DNA from: Actinomycetota bacterium
GTDB lineage: Bacteria > Actinomycetota > Coriobacteriia > Anaerosomatales > Anaerosomataceae
Direction: 5' to 3'
DNA: 64,000 nucleotides
Assembly: GCA_009668945.1 (NCBI GenBank)
Contig: SBEH01000001.1
Span: forward strand, 243,776 to 307,775
Below are positions 1-10,658 of this stretch, piece after piece (the first letter of the stretch is position 1; every line of letters starts with the position of its first letter). Below the pieces are notes generated by a model, which saw only the letters and a program-made list of their open reading frames with translations, was not told the DNA's origin and did no database searches. A program made the translations under genes and the position numbers.

Positions 1-432
1 GCCGAGACCGAGCCGCCCGCCGTGACCGAACCGCCGACGACCGGGCCCACCGAGCGGCAACCGGGCCTGATCGTCGAGATCACCGGCTCGCCAGGCGCCT
101 ACGTGATGCGCATCGACTACGTGCAGTGGCTTACCGGGGATGCGGCGGCCGCGGCGGCCACGGCACACGGTGACGAATCCCCGCCGCCCAACGACTATTA
201 CGTCGTGAACGACAACCCGAAGATCAGAGAGTTCCCGATCCAGTCGGGCATTCCCGTCTTCGTCGTCACCACCGACGATGGATACTCGGATCCTGACGGG
301 CACACGATCACGCTCGACCAGTGGGTGGCCGCGCTGAGCGGATCGCACGCCGAGGCCTTCATGGCGACGATCTACTGGGTGCAGGTGACGAACGGGACCG
401 TCACGTCGATCGAGGCGCAGTACGTGCCGTAG
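1..432 (+). CDS. Hypothetical protein, 5' end outside window
   Basis: The reading frame is open from the first base, so the start lies upstream of the window. A GTG at 22 is possible but falls inside a Pro/Thr/Glu-rich linker of the kind that follows a signal peptide or membrane anchor. I do not recognise a family. The C-terminal half (motifs AHG, PPN, YYVV, then WVQVTNGTV near the end) aligns by eye with the C-terminal half of the next gene (SHG, PPN, LYVD, WVVTVANGTV), so the two look like tandem paralogues. Likely extracytoplasmic; function unknown. Confidence 0.6.
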   Translation, partial: AETEPPAVTEPPTTGPTERQPGLIVEITGSPGAYVMRIDYVQWLTGDAAAAAATAHGDESPPPNDYYVVNDNPKIREFPIQSGIPVFVVTTDDGYSDPDGHTITLDQWVAALSGSHAEAFMATIYWVQVTNGTVTSIEAQYVP

Positions 433-574
433 CCAGCGGTGTCGCCCGCGCGGTCCCTTCGCGAAGCCACGCGCGCCAACAAACTGACCCTGCGGGTTCA
501 CGACGGGTGCCGGATGCGTCACAGTGGTCGTGGAACCGTCCCCTAGCCGTCCGGATCAGATGTCAGGAGACGCA

Positions 575-1210
575 ATGGCCGAAGCGACCCGATCGACCCG
601 ACCGCGGAAGCGTGCTCTTCCCAAGTGGACGGTGCCCGCCGCAGTCCTTCTGCTGGCGCTCCTGGTGGGCGGAATCGTCTGGTTCGCGACGTCCGCGGAG
701 CCCCCGGCCGCCGAGGAGACGACTGCCGAGTCCACCGAAGAGACCGCGCCCGCCGAGAGCGCATCAAGCACGGCGGCCACCGAGAGCGTGGAGCCCACTC
801 CTACTTCGGGAACCGAGACCGGGCCTTCCTTCACCCGGTTCGCCCGCGTCCGTGCGGTCAGGGGTTCCGCCGGTTCGTGGAAGGGCGACTTCGACTTCTT
901 CGACATCTTCGTCGAGGAGGAGGCGACTGCGTACGCGTCGTCTCACGGCATGACCGTCCCGCCGAATGGGATCCTCTACGTGGACGAAAGCGACGCGATC
1001 GAGACCTACCCGATCGCCGACGACGCGGTGGTGCGCTATTGCACCGGCGGAGTCGAGAACCTGACGATGGTCCCTGCGACCGTCGCCGCCCTGAAATCGT
1101 GGACAGGTGGCGACATGGGCGCGATGCCGGACTCCATGACCGATCAGTGGGTAGTGACCGTGGCAAACGGCACGGTCAACCGTATCGACATGCTGGCGAT
1201 TGCGGACTAG
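575..1210 (+). CDS. Membrane-anchored hypothetical protein, paralogue of the preceding gene
   Basis: The 211-residue protein starts at ATG 575, four bases after an AGGAGA ribosome site; an in-frame start at 524 would lie upstream of that site. It has a basic N-terminus (about 1-20), one hydrophobic segment (about 21-43), a Ser/Thr/Glu/Ala-rich linker (about 45-85) and a small C-terminal domain (about 90-211). That layout fits a type II membrane protein or uncleaved signal anchor with an external domain. The domain shares the HG-PPN-WV-NGTV pattern with the gene before it. No enzymatic motif is visible and function is unknown. It converges with uvrB. Confidence 0.65.
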   Translation: MAEATRSTRPRKRALPKWTVPAAVLLLALLVGGIVWFATSAEPPAAEETTAESTEETAPAESASSTAATESVEPTPTSGTETGPSFTRFARVRAVRGSAGSWKGDFDFFDIFVEEEATAYASSHGMTVPPNGILYVDESDAIETYPIADDAVVRYCTGGVENLTMVPATVAALKSWTGGDMGAMPDSMTDQWVVTVANGTVNRIDMLAIAD

Positions 1211-1231
1211 TCGCGTCCGGCGGCTGCGGCC

Positions 1232-3298
<2,067 letters not shown>

Positions 3299-3307
3299 CG
3301 AACGGCC

Positions 3308-3919
3308 CTACACATCCCTTGGCAGGATCTCAGTTTCCCAGAAGGCTCTGACAGCCTCGCGGAACTCGTCGAGACTGCCGTCGTTCTCGATGACGTAGTC
3401 GGCGATCTCGCGCCGCTCGGCATCGCCGGCCTGCCGCGCCATGCGGTTCTCCGCGTCCTCACGCGACATGCCGCGAGCGACGGCCCGTTCGAGCCGCGCC
3501 TCCTCGCTCGAGGAGATGGCGAGGACGGCGTCGACCGGCTCGAGGAACAGCGGGGACTCGGCCAGAAGCGGGATGACCAGCACGACCGCTCGTGGCGGCT
3601 CGCCCTGCAATGCGAGCGTGTCGAGCGCACCCGCGACGGCGGCCAGGACCGCCGGGTGGACTATCGCGTTGAGGCGCGCCGTTGCCTCCTCCGACGCGAA
3701 CGCGGCCGAGGCCAGCGTGGCCCTGTCGATGCTGCCGTCTTCGGCGAGCACGGAGTCCCCGAATGCCGAGACCGCGCGATCGCGGACGGCCGACGCCTGG
3801 TCGAGCAGCGTCTTGGCGACGTCGTCGAGATCGATGACGACCGCGCCGGCATCAGCGAACACTTCGGCCGCGGTCGACTTTCCCGATCCCAGCCCCCCGG
3901 TCAGTGCCAAGACGTACAT
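3308..3919 (-). CDS. coaE: Dephospho-CoA kinase
   Basis: CoaE phosphorylates the 3'-hydroxyl of dephospho-CoA, the last step of coenzyme A synthesis. The 203-residue product has the usual family length. It opens with the P-loop LTGGLGSGKST (residues 7-17), followed by VIDLDDVAK in the substrate-binding region and a lid-like segment rich in Arg (about 150-180). The start is ATG 3919, preceded by GGGAGG. It sits between rpsA and uvrB, as in other Actinobacteria; the 9-nt gap to uvrB suggests one transcript. Confidence 0.93.
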   Translation of the reverse strand: MYVLALTGGLGSGKSTAAEVFADAGAVVIDLDDVAKTLLDQASAVRDRAVSAFGDSVLAEDGSIDRATLASAAFASEEATARLNAIVHPAVLAAVAGALDTLALQGEPPRAVVLVIPLLAESPLFLEPVDAVLAISSSEEARLERAVARGMSREDAENRMARQAGDAERREIADYVIENDGSLDEFREAVRAFWETEILPRDV

Positions 3920-3937
3920 ACTTGCCTCCCGATGGTT

Positions 3938-3973
3938 CGGGGCCGCACCTCGCATCCGCGAAGTCCGGCCCCG
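3938..3973 (-). terminator. Inverted repeat between rpsA and coaE
   Basis: Arms CGGGGCCG and CGGCCCCG (8 bp) enclose a 20-nt loop just after the rpsA stop. It could attenuate or terminate rpsA transcripts before coaE. No clear U-tract follows, so termination is uncertain. Confidence 0.35.
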
Positions 3974-4001
3974 TGAGTTGTGCGTGCGTCGGTGTCGGAC
4001 G

Positions 4002-5393
4002 CTATTCTTCTGCGGGCTCGCCCTCTTCGGCGTCGGCCTCTGGCTCCTCCGCGGCGTCGGCCTGTGGCTCCTCCGCGGCCTCGACCTCTGGCTCCTCCGC
4101 GGCCTCGGCCTGTGGCTCCTCCGCGGCCTCGACCTCTGGCTCCTCCGCGGCCTCGGGCTCCTCCGCGGCCTCGTTGACCTCGACTTCCGGCTCCCCGGCT
4201 TCCGCCGCTTCAACCGGCTCGATGGCCTCCTCGCCCTCGGCGCCCTCCACGTCCTCGCGAGGCATGATGCCGGCGGGATCGGGCAGGCCGAGCTCCTCGT
4301 TGGCAGCGCGGATGGAGAGCGAGATGCGACGGCGCTCCAGGTCGACGTCCATGATCTTGATCTTGATGTCGTCGCCGACAGCCACGACGTCTTCCGGCTT
4401 CTCGACGTGACCGCGCGCCATCTCGGAGATGTGCACCAGGCCCTCGACGTTGTTGCCGATCTCCACGAACGCGCCGAATGGGACGATCTTGGTGACCTTG
4501 CCGTCCATGATCGTGCCGACCTGGAACTCCTTGACCATCTGCTTCCACGGGTCGTCCTGGGTCTGCTTGAGACCGAGCGAGATGCGCTCGCGGGAGAGAT
4601 CGACGTCCAGCACCTGCACCTCGACCTTGTCACCCACAGCGACGACCTCGGACGGGTGGTTGACGTGGCTCCACGAGAGCTCGGAGATGTGCACCAGACC
4701 GTCGATGCCGCCGAGGTCCACGAACGCGCCGAAGTCGACGATCGAGGAGACAACGCCGGGGAGGATCATGCCCTTGACCAGCTTGTTGAGGATGTCCTGG
4801 CGCTCCTGCTTGCGGTCCTCTTCGAGCACCACGCGGCGAGAAAGCACGACATTGTTGCGGTTGCGGTCCATCTCTATGACGCGCGACTCGAGACGCTCGC
4901 CGAGGAACATGTGCAGGTCCTTCACGCGGCGGAGATCGACGAGCGAGGCGGGCAAGAAGCCGCGCAGGCCGATGTCGAGGATGAGACCTCCCTTGACGAC
5001 CTCGATGACCTCGCCCTCGACGACCTCGCCGGCCTCGAACTTCTTCTCGATGTCATTCCAGGCGCGCTCGTACGCAGCACGCTTCTTGGAGAGGATTAGG
5101 CGCCCGTCCTTGTCTTCCTTCTGGAGGACCAGGGCCTCGATCTCGTCGCCGAGGTTCACGATGTCGGCGGGATTGGCATCCTTGCGGATCGAGAGCTCGC
5201 GCGCCGGGATGACGCCTTCGGACTTGTAGCCGATGTCGAGAAGGACCTCGTCCCGCTCGACCTGGACCACGGTACCGGTCACCAGGTCACCGTCGTCGAA
5301 GTCGGTGATGGTGCCATCGATGAGGGCGTGCATCTCCTCGTCGGTGTACTCGTGCTCGTCTTGCTCGATGTAGCTGTCGTTCTCGTCTACCAC
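4002..5393 (-). CDS. rpsA: 30S ribosomal protein S1
   Basis: S1 binds mRNA at the 30S subunit and helps initiation. The start is taken as GTG 5393 (VVDENDSYIEQ), 8 nt downstream of GAGAGGGG; in-frame upstream codons lack a ribosome site. The 463-residue protein has four S1 OB-fold repeats at about 29-99, 114-180, 199-268 and 283-353. The last two carry the typical FGAFV and GLVHISE blocks. The remaining 110 residues are an acidic Glu/Ala/Pro/Val tail built of 8-residue repeats. Four domains plus a variable tail is the usual Gram-positive/actinobacterial form, shorter than the six-domain enterobacterial one. Confidence 0.95.
   Translation of the reverse strand: MVDENDSYIEQDEHEYTDEEMHALIDGTITDFDDGDLVTGTVVQVERDEVLLDIGYKSEGVIPARELSIRKDANPADIVNLGDEIEALVLQKEDKDGRLILSKKRAAYERAWNDIEKKFEAGEVVEGEVIEVVKGGLILDIGLRGFLPASLVDLRRVKDLHMFLGERLESRVIEMDRNRNNVVLSRRVVLEEDRKQERQDILNKLVKGMILPGVVSSIVDFGAFVDLGGIDGLVHISELSWSHVNHPSEVVAVGDKVEVQVLDVDLSRERISLGLKQTQDDPWKQMVKEFQVGTIMDGKVTKIVPFGAFVEIGNNVEGLVHISEMARGHVEKPEDVVAVGDDIKIKIMDVDLERRRISLSIRAANEELGLPDPAGIMPREDVEGAEGEEAIEPVEAAEAGEPEVEVNEAAEEPEAAEEPEVEAAEEPQAEAAEEPEVEAAEEPQADAAEEPEADAEEGEPAEE
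4041..4174 (-). repeat. 24-bp tandem repeats coding the acidic tail of S1
   Basis: Four full 24-bp units (4041-4064, 4065-4088, 4089-4112, 4113-4136) and a partial fifth encode octapeptides of the type EEPEVEAA and EEPQAEAA. Alternate units are the most alike, giving a 48-bp higher-order period. The array lies at the 3' end of rpsA and could change in copy number by slippage without breaking the frame. Confidence 0.85.
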
Positions 5394-5578
5394 TGTGGTG
5401 GCCCCTCTCGTGCTTGGTGGGGCCCCGGGTGCCATGCGTCTCGGTCGCTTTGCTTTCCGGTCGGTCATTGCTCTCGGGGGCCTACATTGCGTCGCTTCGC
5501 GCGGGCGCGCGTAGCCTGTGCATGGTACCACCAGGTGCCGTGTGTTGGATAGCCGAAACCTGGAGCCGAACGCTCCGC

Positions 5579-8212
5579 CTACTTCGCGTCCGCCCAGTTC
5601 GCACCCGATCCTACGCTCACCTCGAGCGGCACGCGCAGTTTGGCCACTCCGGTCATCGCCTCGCGCACCATCGCCGAGAGTCGCTCGAGTTCGTCCGGCG
5701 GCGCCTCGAAGACGAGTTCGTCGTGCACCTGCAGCACCATGCGCGCTTCGAAGTGCTCGTCCCGCAGCCGCCGGTCGACCTCGATCATCGCGAGCTTCAT
5801 CAGGTCGGCTGCGGTTCCCTGCATCGGGTGGTTCATGGCGGTGCGTTCGCCGAAGGCCTTCAGGTTGAAGTTGCCGCTCCTCAGTTCGGGTATCGGCCGG
5901 CGACGTCCGAACAGCGTCTCGGCATAGCCGGTCTTGTGCGCCTCAGCCACCGTCTCGTCCAAGAACGCGCGAACGCGAGGGTAGGCCGCGAAATACCGGT
6001 CGATAGTCGCCTGCGCCTCGGCATAACCGATGCCCAGGGAGTCGCCAAGCCCGTGCGCGGAGATGCCGTACACGATGCCGAAGTTCACGGCCTTCGCCTT
6101 GCGCCGCATGTCGTGGTCCACTGCCTCCGGCGCCACGCCGAAGACGCGCGAGGCGGTGGCGGCATGGAAGTCCGCGCCCGACGTGAACGCGTCGACAAGC
6201 CCAACGTCTCTAGAGAGATGCGCGAGGATGCGCAGCTCGATCTGCGAGTAGTCCGCGCCGACCATGAGGTCGTCCGCGCGTGCAGGCACGAAAGCCGCAC
6301 GGATGCGGCGCCCGAGCTCGGTGCGGACCGGGATGTTCTGGAGGTTGGGGCTGCTGCTCGACAGGCGTCCGGTGGCGGCTACCGTCTGGTTGAAGGTGGT
6401 GTGCAGCCGGCCGTCCTCTGCCACCAGCCGTGGCAGTGCGTCGATGTAAGTGCTGGTGAGCTTCGTGAGCTCGCGGTACGCGACGATCTTGCCGGCGATC
6501 GGGTGCAGCGGCGCGAGCGCGGCGAGCACGCTCGCGTCAGTGGAGTAGCCGGTCTTCGTCTTCTTCTGCGTTGGCAGCTGAAGCTTGTCGAACAGTACCT
6601 CGCCGAGCTGTTTGGGCGAGTCGATCGTGAACTCCCGCCCAGCGAGCTCGTAGATCTCGGCAGAGAGCACCGCGATGTCGCGGTGCGTCTCGACGGAAAG
6701 TGCGTCGAGCACCGTCCGGTCGAGGCCGACGCCGGCCTCCTCCATCCGCACCAGAACCGGCAGCAGCGGCATCTCGATCGCTTCGAGGCAGCGGGTGGCG
6801 CCCCAGGCTTCGATCTTGTCTGACAGCACGGGCGCGAGCTCCGCCGCCGCACGCGCCTCGGCGGCGGCGTCACCTGGCTCGACGCTCCGCCCGAGGTACT
6901 CCGCTGCTACCGAGACGATGCCGAAGTCGGACCTGTTGGCCGCCAACAGGTACGCCGCGATGCCGCAGTCGAAGAGCCTGGCCGGATCGACGCCTTCGGC
7001 GGCACTGCCGGCAGTGGCTGCCGATCCCGGAGGGCACGCGCTTTCGATCAGCGCCTTCGCGTCGCCGGCGCTCACTCGCAGCCCGATCACGGCCGCGTCC
7101 CATGCCGACTGCGCGGCCTCGCCGCGAAGCACCGCAACCTTCCGGTCGTACGCGAGCGCGAGCGCGCGCTCCTCGGGGAAGAGACACGCGGCGTCGCCCG
7201 AACCGGCTGCGAAGCCGACGAACGCCACCGGCGGAGCCACGACGAGTCGCTCGACCCACGCGGGGACCTCCGCGTCTGGCAAGATCTGCCACTCGTCGGC
7301 GGCGTCATCAACGCGAGCAGGGTCGGCCTCGGAGGCGGAGGGTCGCGCCCCGCGGATCCGTGGGATCAGCGACGTGAACGCCAGCTCCGTGAGCGCGCTG
7401 AGCGCAGTCTGCTCGTCCCACCGTCCCCATCGGACCGAGTCGAGATCGAGATCGAACGGTACGTCGCGCCGGATGGTGGCCACGACCCTGCTCGCGAGAG
7501 CCGCATCGCGGTGCTCGCGCAGGTTCTCGCCGAGCTTGCCGGGGATCTCGCTCGCGTGCTCCAGCACGGCGTCGAGCGTGCCGTACTCCTGCAACAGCTT
7601 CGCGGCGGTCTTCTCACCCACGCCCGGGATGCCAGGGATGTTGTCGGAGGTGTCACCCTTGAGACCGAGGAAGTCGGGGACCTGCTCGGGCGACACACCG
7701 TAGCGTTCGACCACGGCGTCCCTGTCGTAGAGCACGATGTCGGTGATGCCCTTCTTCGTGCTGACTACGCTCACCGAGTCGTTCACGAGCTGTAGCGCGT
7801 CCTTGTCGCCGGTGACGAGCAACACCCGCGTCCCCGCTGCCGCGCCGCGCTCGGCCAGCGTGCCGAGGATGTCGTCTCCCTCCCACCCCTCCTCCTCGAC
7901 GATAGGAACGCCCAGCGCGCAGAGCAGTTCCTTGATCATTGGGAACTGCGCCTTGAGGTCGGGGTCGGTGGGCGGACGATGGATCTTGTACTGCTCGAGC
8001 GCCTCGGTGCGAAACGCCGGCTTGCCTCGGTCGAATGCCACGACGACGCCGTCCGGCGCCAGGCCGGCCGCCATCTTGAACAGCATCGACATGAAGCCGA
8101 ACGCGGCGTTGGTGGGCCGACCGTCGGGCGCGGTCATGGTGGTAGGGAGGCCGTGGAACGCACGGTGCATGAGGGAGTTGCCGTCGACGACGGCAAGCGT
8201 GCGTTCTGGCAT
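5579..8212 (-). CDS. polA: DNA polymerase I
   Basis: Fills gaps and removes RNA primers during replication and repair. I use ATG 8212 (MPERTLAVVDGNSL), which matches the usual N-terminus; in-frame GTG 8260 and ATG 8248 are alternatives and none has a strong ribosome site. The 877-residue protein has a 5' nuclease domain (VVDGNSLMHRAFHG at the N-terminus; GDTSDNIPGIPGVGEKTA). It also has a 3'-5' exonuclease-like middle without the DxE metal motif, so proofreading is probably lost as in many Actinobacteria. The polymerase domain shows motif A (ADYSQIELRILAHLS), motif B (RRKAKAVNFGIVYG) and motif C (QVHDELVFE). It lies directly upstream of rpsA. Confidence 0.95.
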   Translation of the reverse strand: MPERTLAVVDGNSLMHRAFHGLPTTMTAPDGRPTNAAFGFMSMLFKMAAGLAPDGVVVAFDRGKPAFRTEALEQYKIHRPPTDPDLKAQFPMIKELLCALGVPIVEEEGWEGDDILGTLAERGAAAGTRVLLVTGDKDALQLVNDSVSVVSTKKGITDIVLYDRDAVVERYGVSPEQVPDFLGLKGDTSDNIPGIPGVGEKTAAKLLQEYGTLDAVLEHASEIPGKLGENLREHRDAALASRVVATIRRDVPFDLDLDSVRWGRWDEQTALSALTELAFTSLIPRIRGARPSASEADPARVDDAADEWQILPDAEVPAWVERLVVAPPVAFVGFAAGSGDAACLFPEERALALAYDRKVAVLRGEAAQSAWDAAVIGLRVSAGDAKALIESACPPGSAATAGSAAEGVDPARLFDCGIAAYLLAANRSDFGIVSVAAEYLGRSVEPGDAAAEARAAAELAPVLSDKIEAWGATRCLEAIEMPLLPVLVRMEEAGVGLDRTVLDALSVETHRDIAVLSAEIYELAGREFTIDSPKQLGEVLFDKLQLPTQKKTKTGYSTDASVLAALAPLHPIAGKIVAYRELTKLTSTYIDALPRLVAEDGRLHTTFNQTVAATGRLSSSSPNLQNIPVRTELGRRIRAAFVPARADDLMVGADYSQIELRILAHLSRDVGLVDAFTSGADFHAATASRVFGVAPEAVDHDMRRKAKAVNFGIVYGISAHGLGDSLGIGYAEAQATIDRYFAAYPRVRAFLDETVAEAHKTGYAETLFGRRRPIPELRSGNFNLKAFGERTAMNHPMQGTAADLMKLAMIEVDRRLRDEHFEARMVLQVHDELVFEAPPDELERLSAMVREAMTGVAKLRVPLEVSVGSGANWADAK

Positions 8213-8333
8213 CGGCGGCCTTTCGGGTACCAACTCGGCGAGCGACATCCGGCTGCGCACCGGACGTTTGGATTCTACCCGACAGGAGTGATGTGGGCTT
8301 CTTCAACTGGGCGGCACCGGCGGAGGCGAGTCG

Positions 8334-9005
8334 CTACCGCCGCCAGAGGTAGCCGACGTTGCGCACCGTTTCCAGGCGCCGTGAGTACTCGGGGCCGAGC
8401 TTCGAGCGCACGCGCCGGACGTGTACGTCCACCGTCCTCGCGCCGCCGAAGTAGTCGGTGCCCCAGACGCGGCTCAGTAGGACTTCCCGGCTGTACACGC
8501 GGTTCGGGTGGGTCACCAGGAACTCGAAGAGCGCGTACTCGAGGTAGGTGAAGTCGACAGGCTCCCCGTGAACGTGCGCCTGGTAGGTGGCGAGGTTCAG
8601 GGTGAGGTCCTCAAGACGCACGACATCTTCGGCGGCAACTTCCTCGCCCGGCCACAGGAGCGCACGCACCCGGGCGGCAAGTTCGGCCGCGGAGGCGGCG
8701 CGTGCGACGAAGTCGGAGGCGCAGCGCACCGGCATGCGCAGGTGCTCGAATCCGTCGGGCTCGATCACGAGCAAGAGCCGGACATCGGAACCTGCTGCCG
8801 ACGCTGTCTCAGCCAAGGCCACGACCTCATCGGGAGAGCGACCCGCGTCGACCACCGCGAGATCGCCGGGATCTGCCTCGAGGCGCACCGCGAGATCGGC
8901 CGTCGGGCAGTACTCGATGGCGACGTCAAGCGTCCCGATCCCGGATTCGATCCACGCCCGAGCGTGCAGGTCATCTGCGACTACCACCACCCGCTTCAGA
9001 TGCAC
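8334..9005 (-). CDS. GlnR-like OmpR-family response regulator
   Basis: The 223-residue protein has a receiver-like N-domain (about 1-115) and a winged-helix C-domain (about 130-223). The C-domain blocks WGTDYFGG, RTVDVHVRR, SKLGPEY and TVRNVGY match actinobacterial GlnR, the global nitrogen regulator. The receiver keeps acidic residues (D11, D12) and an Asp at the acceptor position (D53), but has no Lys-Pro motif near 100, as expected for the atypical phosphorylation-independent GlnR receiver. The start is GTG 9005, 6 nt after GGAGG; an upstream TTG abuts the ribosome site. It lies just downstream of glnA on the same strand, which supports a nitrogen role. Another OmpR-type function cannot be excluded. 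Confidence 0.8.
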   Translation of the reverse strand: MHLKRVVVVADDLHARAWIESGIGTLDVAIEYCPTADLAVRLEADPGDLAVVDAGRSPDEVVALAETASAAGSDVRLLLVIEPDGFEHLRMPVRCASDFVARAASAAELAARVRALLWPGEEVAAEDVVRLEDLTLNLATYQAHVHGEPVDFTYLEYALFEFLVTHPNRVYSREVLLSRVWGTDYFGGARTVDVHVRRVRSKLGPEYSRRLETVRNVGYLWRR

Positions 9006-9030
9006 GGCCAACCTCCTCTCGATCGCCCCT

Positions 9031-9076
9031 AACGGCAGCGCCGGGCGGATAAGGACCGCCCGGCGCCATTGCCGTT
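9031..9076 (-). terminator. Compound inverted repeat between glnA and the GlnR-like gene
   Basis: An 11-bp perfect stem (9038-9048 with 9056-9066, 7-nt loop) is extended, after a 3-nt bulge, by a second 7-bp stem (AACGGCA with TGCCGTT). It follows the glnA stop and is the likely end of the glnA transcript. The U-tract is weak, so partial read-through into the regulator is possible. Confidence 0.55.
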
Positions 9077-9116
9077 TCGCTTCCCGGACGGACCTGCGCC
9101 CGTCACGGCTAGTGCG

Positions 9117-10460
9117 CTACAGGATGGACAGGTACTTGTCCTGCTCCCATGGTGACACATAGGCGACGTACTCGCTCCACTCCTTCTTCTTGTTGGCCAC
9201 GAAGAAGCTGTGGATGTGCTCGCCAAGGACTTCCTTCATGAGTTCGGACTTCTCAAACAGCTCGATAGCCTCGCCGAGGTCCTTCGGCAGGGTCTTGATG
9301 CCGGCGGCGTCAAGCTCCGCATCGGACATGTGGAAGATGTTGTTCGTCGCCTCGGGCGCAAGGGTGAGTCCCTCTTCGATGCCCTTGAGACCGGCGCCCA
9401 GCATGACCGCGAAGGCAAGGTACGGGTTGGCCGACGGATCCGGCATGCGCAGCTCGACGCGGGTCGCGACTTCCTTGCCCGGCTTGTACATCGGCACGCG
9501 GACCATGGCCGAGCGGTTGCGGCGAGCCCAGCAGACGTACACCGGGGCCTCATAGCCCGGAACCAGGCGCTTGTAGGAGTTCACGAACTGGTTCGTGACC
9601 GCGCAGAACTCGGGAGCGTACTTGAGCAGGCCTGCGATGTAGGACTTGCCAACCGCCGAGAGGTGGTAGCCCTCGGGATCGTTCGCGTCGAACATCGCGT
9701 TGCCATCCTTGGTGAACAGGCTCTGGTGTACGTGCATGCCTGAACCGTTCTGTCCCTGGATCGGCTTGGGCATGAAGGTGGCGTACACGCCGTTGGCGTA
9801 CGCGATCTCCTTCACGGTGAGGCGGTATGTCATGACGTTGTCGGCCATGGTGAGCGCATCGGCGTAGCGCAGGTCGATCTCGTGCTGCGACGGGGCGACC
9901 TCGTGGTGCGAGTACTCGACCGGGATGCCCAGCTTCTCAAGCGCCAGCACGGTCTCGCGGCGAAGGTCGCTCGCGACATCAAGCGGCGTCAGGTCGAAGT
10001 AGCCGCCCTGGTCGAGGATCTCGGTGCCGTCGGCGTCGGCGAAGTAGAAGAACTCGAGTTCGGGACCGACGTACATGGTGTAGCCCATGTCGGCGGCCTT
10101 CTTGAGAACACGCTTGAGCGCGTAGCGGGGATCACCCTCGAAAGGCGTGCCGTCGGGGTTCAGCACGTCGCAGAACATGCGACCGGTACCGCCACCCTCG
10201 CCTGCAGCGCGCCACGGCAGCATCTGGAACGTCGCGGGGTCGGGGAACGCGACCATGTCGGACTCCTCGATGCGGGTGAAACCGTCGATCGAGGAGCCAT
10301 CAAAGCCCATGCCCTCCTCGAATGCGCCCTCAAGCTCGCTGTCGGTCACCGCGAAGCTCTTGAGGAAACCGAGCACGTCGGTGAACCAGAAACGGATGAA
10401 GCGCGTACCGCGCTCCTCAACGCTCTTCAGTACGAAGTCCTTGTCCATCGCCTTAGCCAT
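9117..10460 (-). CDS. glnA: Glutamine synthetase, type I
   Basis: Makes glutamine from glutamate, ammonia and ATP; with the glutamate synthase genes downstream it forms the GS-GOGAT route. I use ATG 10460 (MAKAMDKDFVLK), preceded by AGGAGG and GGGAG; a start at 10544 would add 28 residues without family resemblance. At 447 residues it fits the GSI-alpha length. Visible signatures are the beta-grasp N-domain with FTDVLG, GFDGSSI, the metal-site segment GPELEFF, HHEVAPSQHE, the ATP-binding NGSGMHVHQS and the R-rich RNRSAMVRVP. I did not see the enterobacterial adenylylation-loop tyrosine context. Regulation by the neighbouring GlnR-like protein is likely (site at 10518-10533). Confidence 0.95.
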   Translation of the reverse strand: MAKAMDKDFVLKSVEERGTRFIRFWFTDVLGFLKSFAVTDSELEGAFEEGMGFDGSSIDGFTRIEESDMVAFPDPATFQMLPWRAAGEGGGTGRMFCDVLNPDGTPFEGDPRYALKRVLKKAADMGYTMYVGPELEFFYFADADGTEILDQGGYFDLTPLDVASDLRRETVLALEKLGIPVEYSHHEVAPSQHEIDLRYADALTMADNVMTYRLTVKEIAYANGVYATFMPKPIQGQNGSGMHVHQSLFTKDGNAMFDANDPEGYHLSAVGKSYIAGLLKYAPEFCAVTNQFVNSYKRLVPGYEAPVYVCWARRNRSAMVRVPMYKPGKEVATRVELRMPDPSANPYLAFAVMLGAGLKGIEEGLTLAPEATNNIFHMSDAELDAAGIKTLPKDLGEAIELFEKSELMKEVLGEHIHSFFVANKKKEWSEYVAYVSPWEQDKYLSIL

Positions 10461-10517
10461 GACTCCCGAATCCTCCTCGATCATTCCTGAAGGTCTCATG
10501 CAGCGTACGAGCGCAAT

Positions 10518-10533
10518 GTTTCGTGCGTGTTTC
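10518..10533 (-). promoter_or_regulatory. Candidate GlnR box upstream of glnA
   Basis: On the glnA strand two GAAAC half-sites are separated by six bases (GAAAC-ACGCAC-GAAAC), an 11-bp direct-repeat period. The actinobacterial GlnR box is described as gTnAc-n6-GaAAc half-sites at the same spacing. The site lies about 58-73 bp upstream of the glnA start, a normal position for an activator or repressor. Confidence 0.5.
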
Positions 10534-10658
10534 GCCAGGCGCAACGGCGCGAGAATCTTGGGCGCCGGCTGGGCGACGTTCCTCTGTACCCGCCGCTTGT
10601 GCGACAGTGACGTTCACAGACCTACTGAGCGCCACGGCCCCGCGTTGGAGGAGTCCCT

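Noticed and set aside
4002-4753. Second frame running through coaE and the rpsA 3' half (Ser/Arg-rich)
   Set aside because: Only the last 203 residues are CoaE; the rest is the S1 gene read in another frame.
9117-10544. N-terminal extension of GlnA to 10544
   Set aside because: The extra 28 residues do not resemble glutamine synthetase and overlap the candidate GlnR box; ATG 10460 has ribosome sites.
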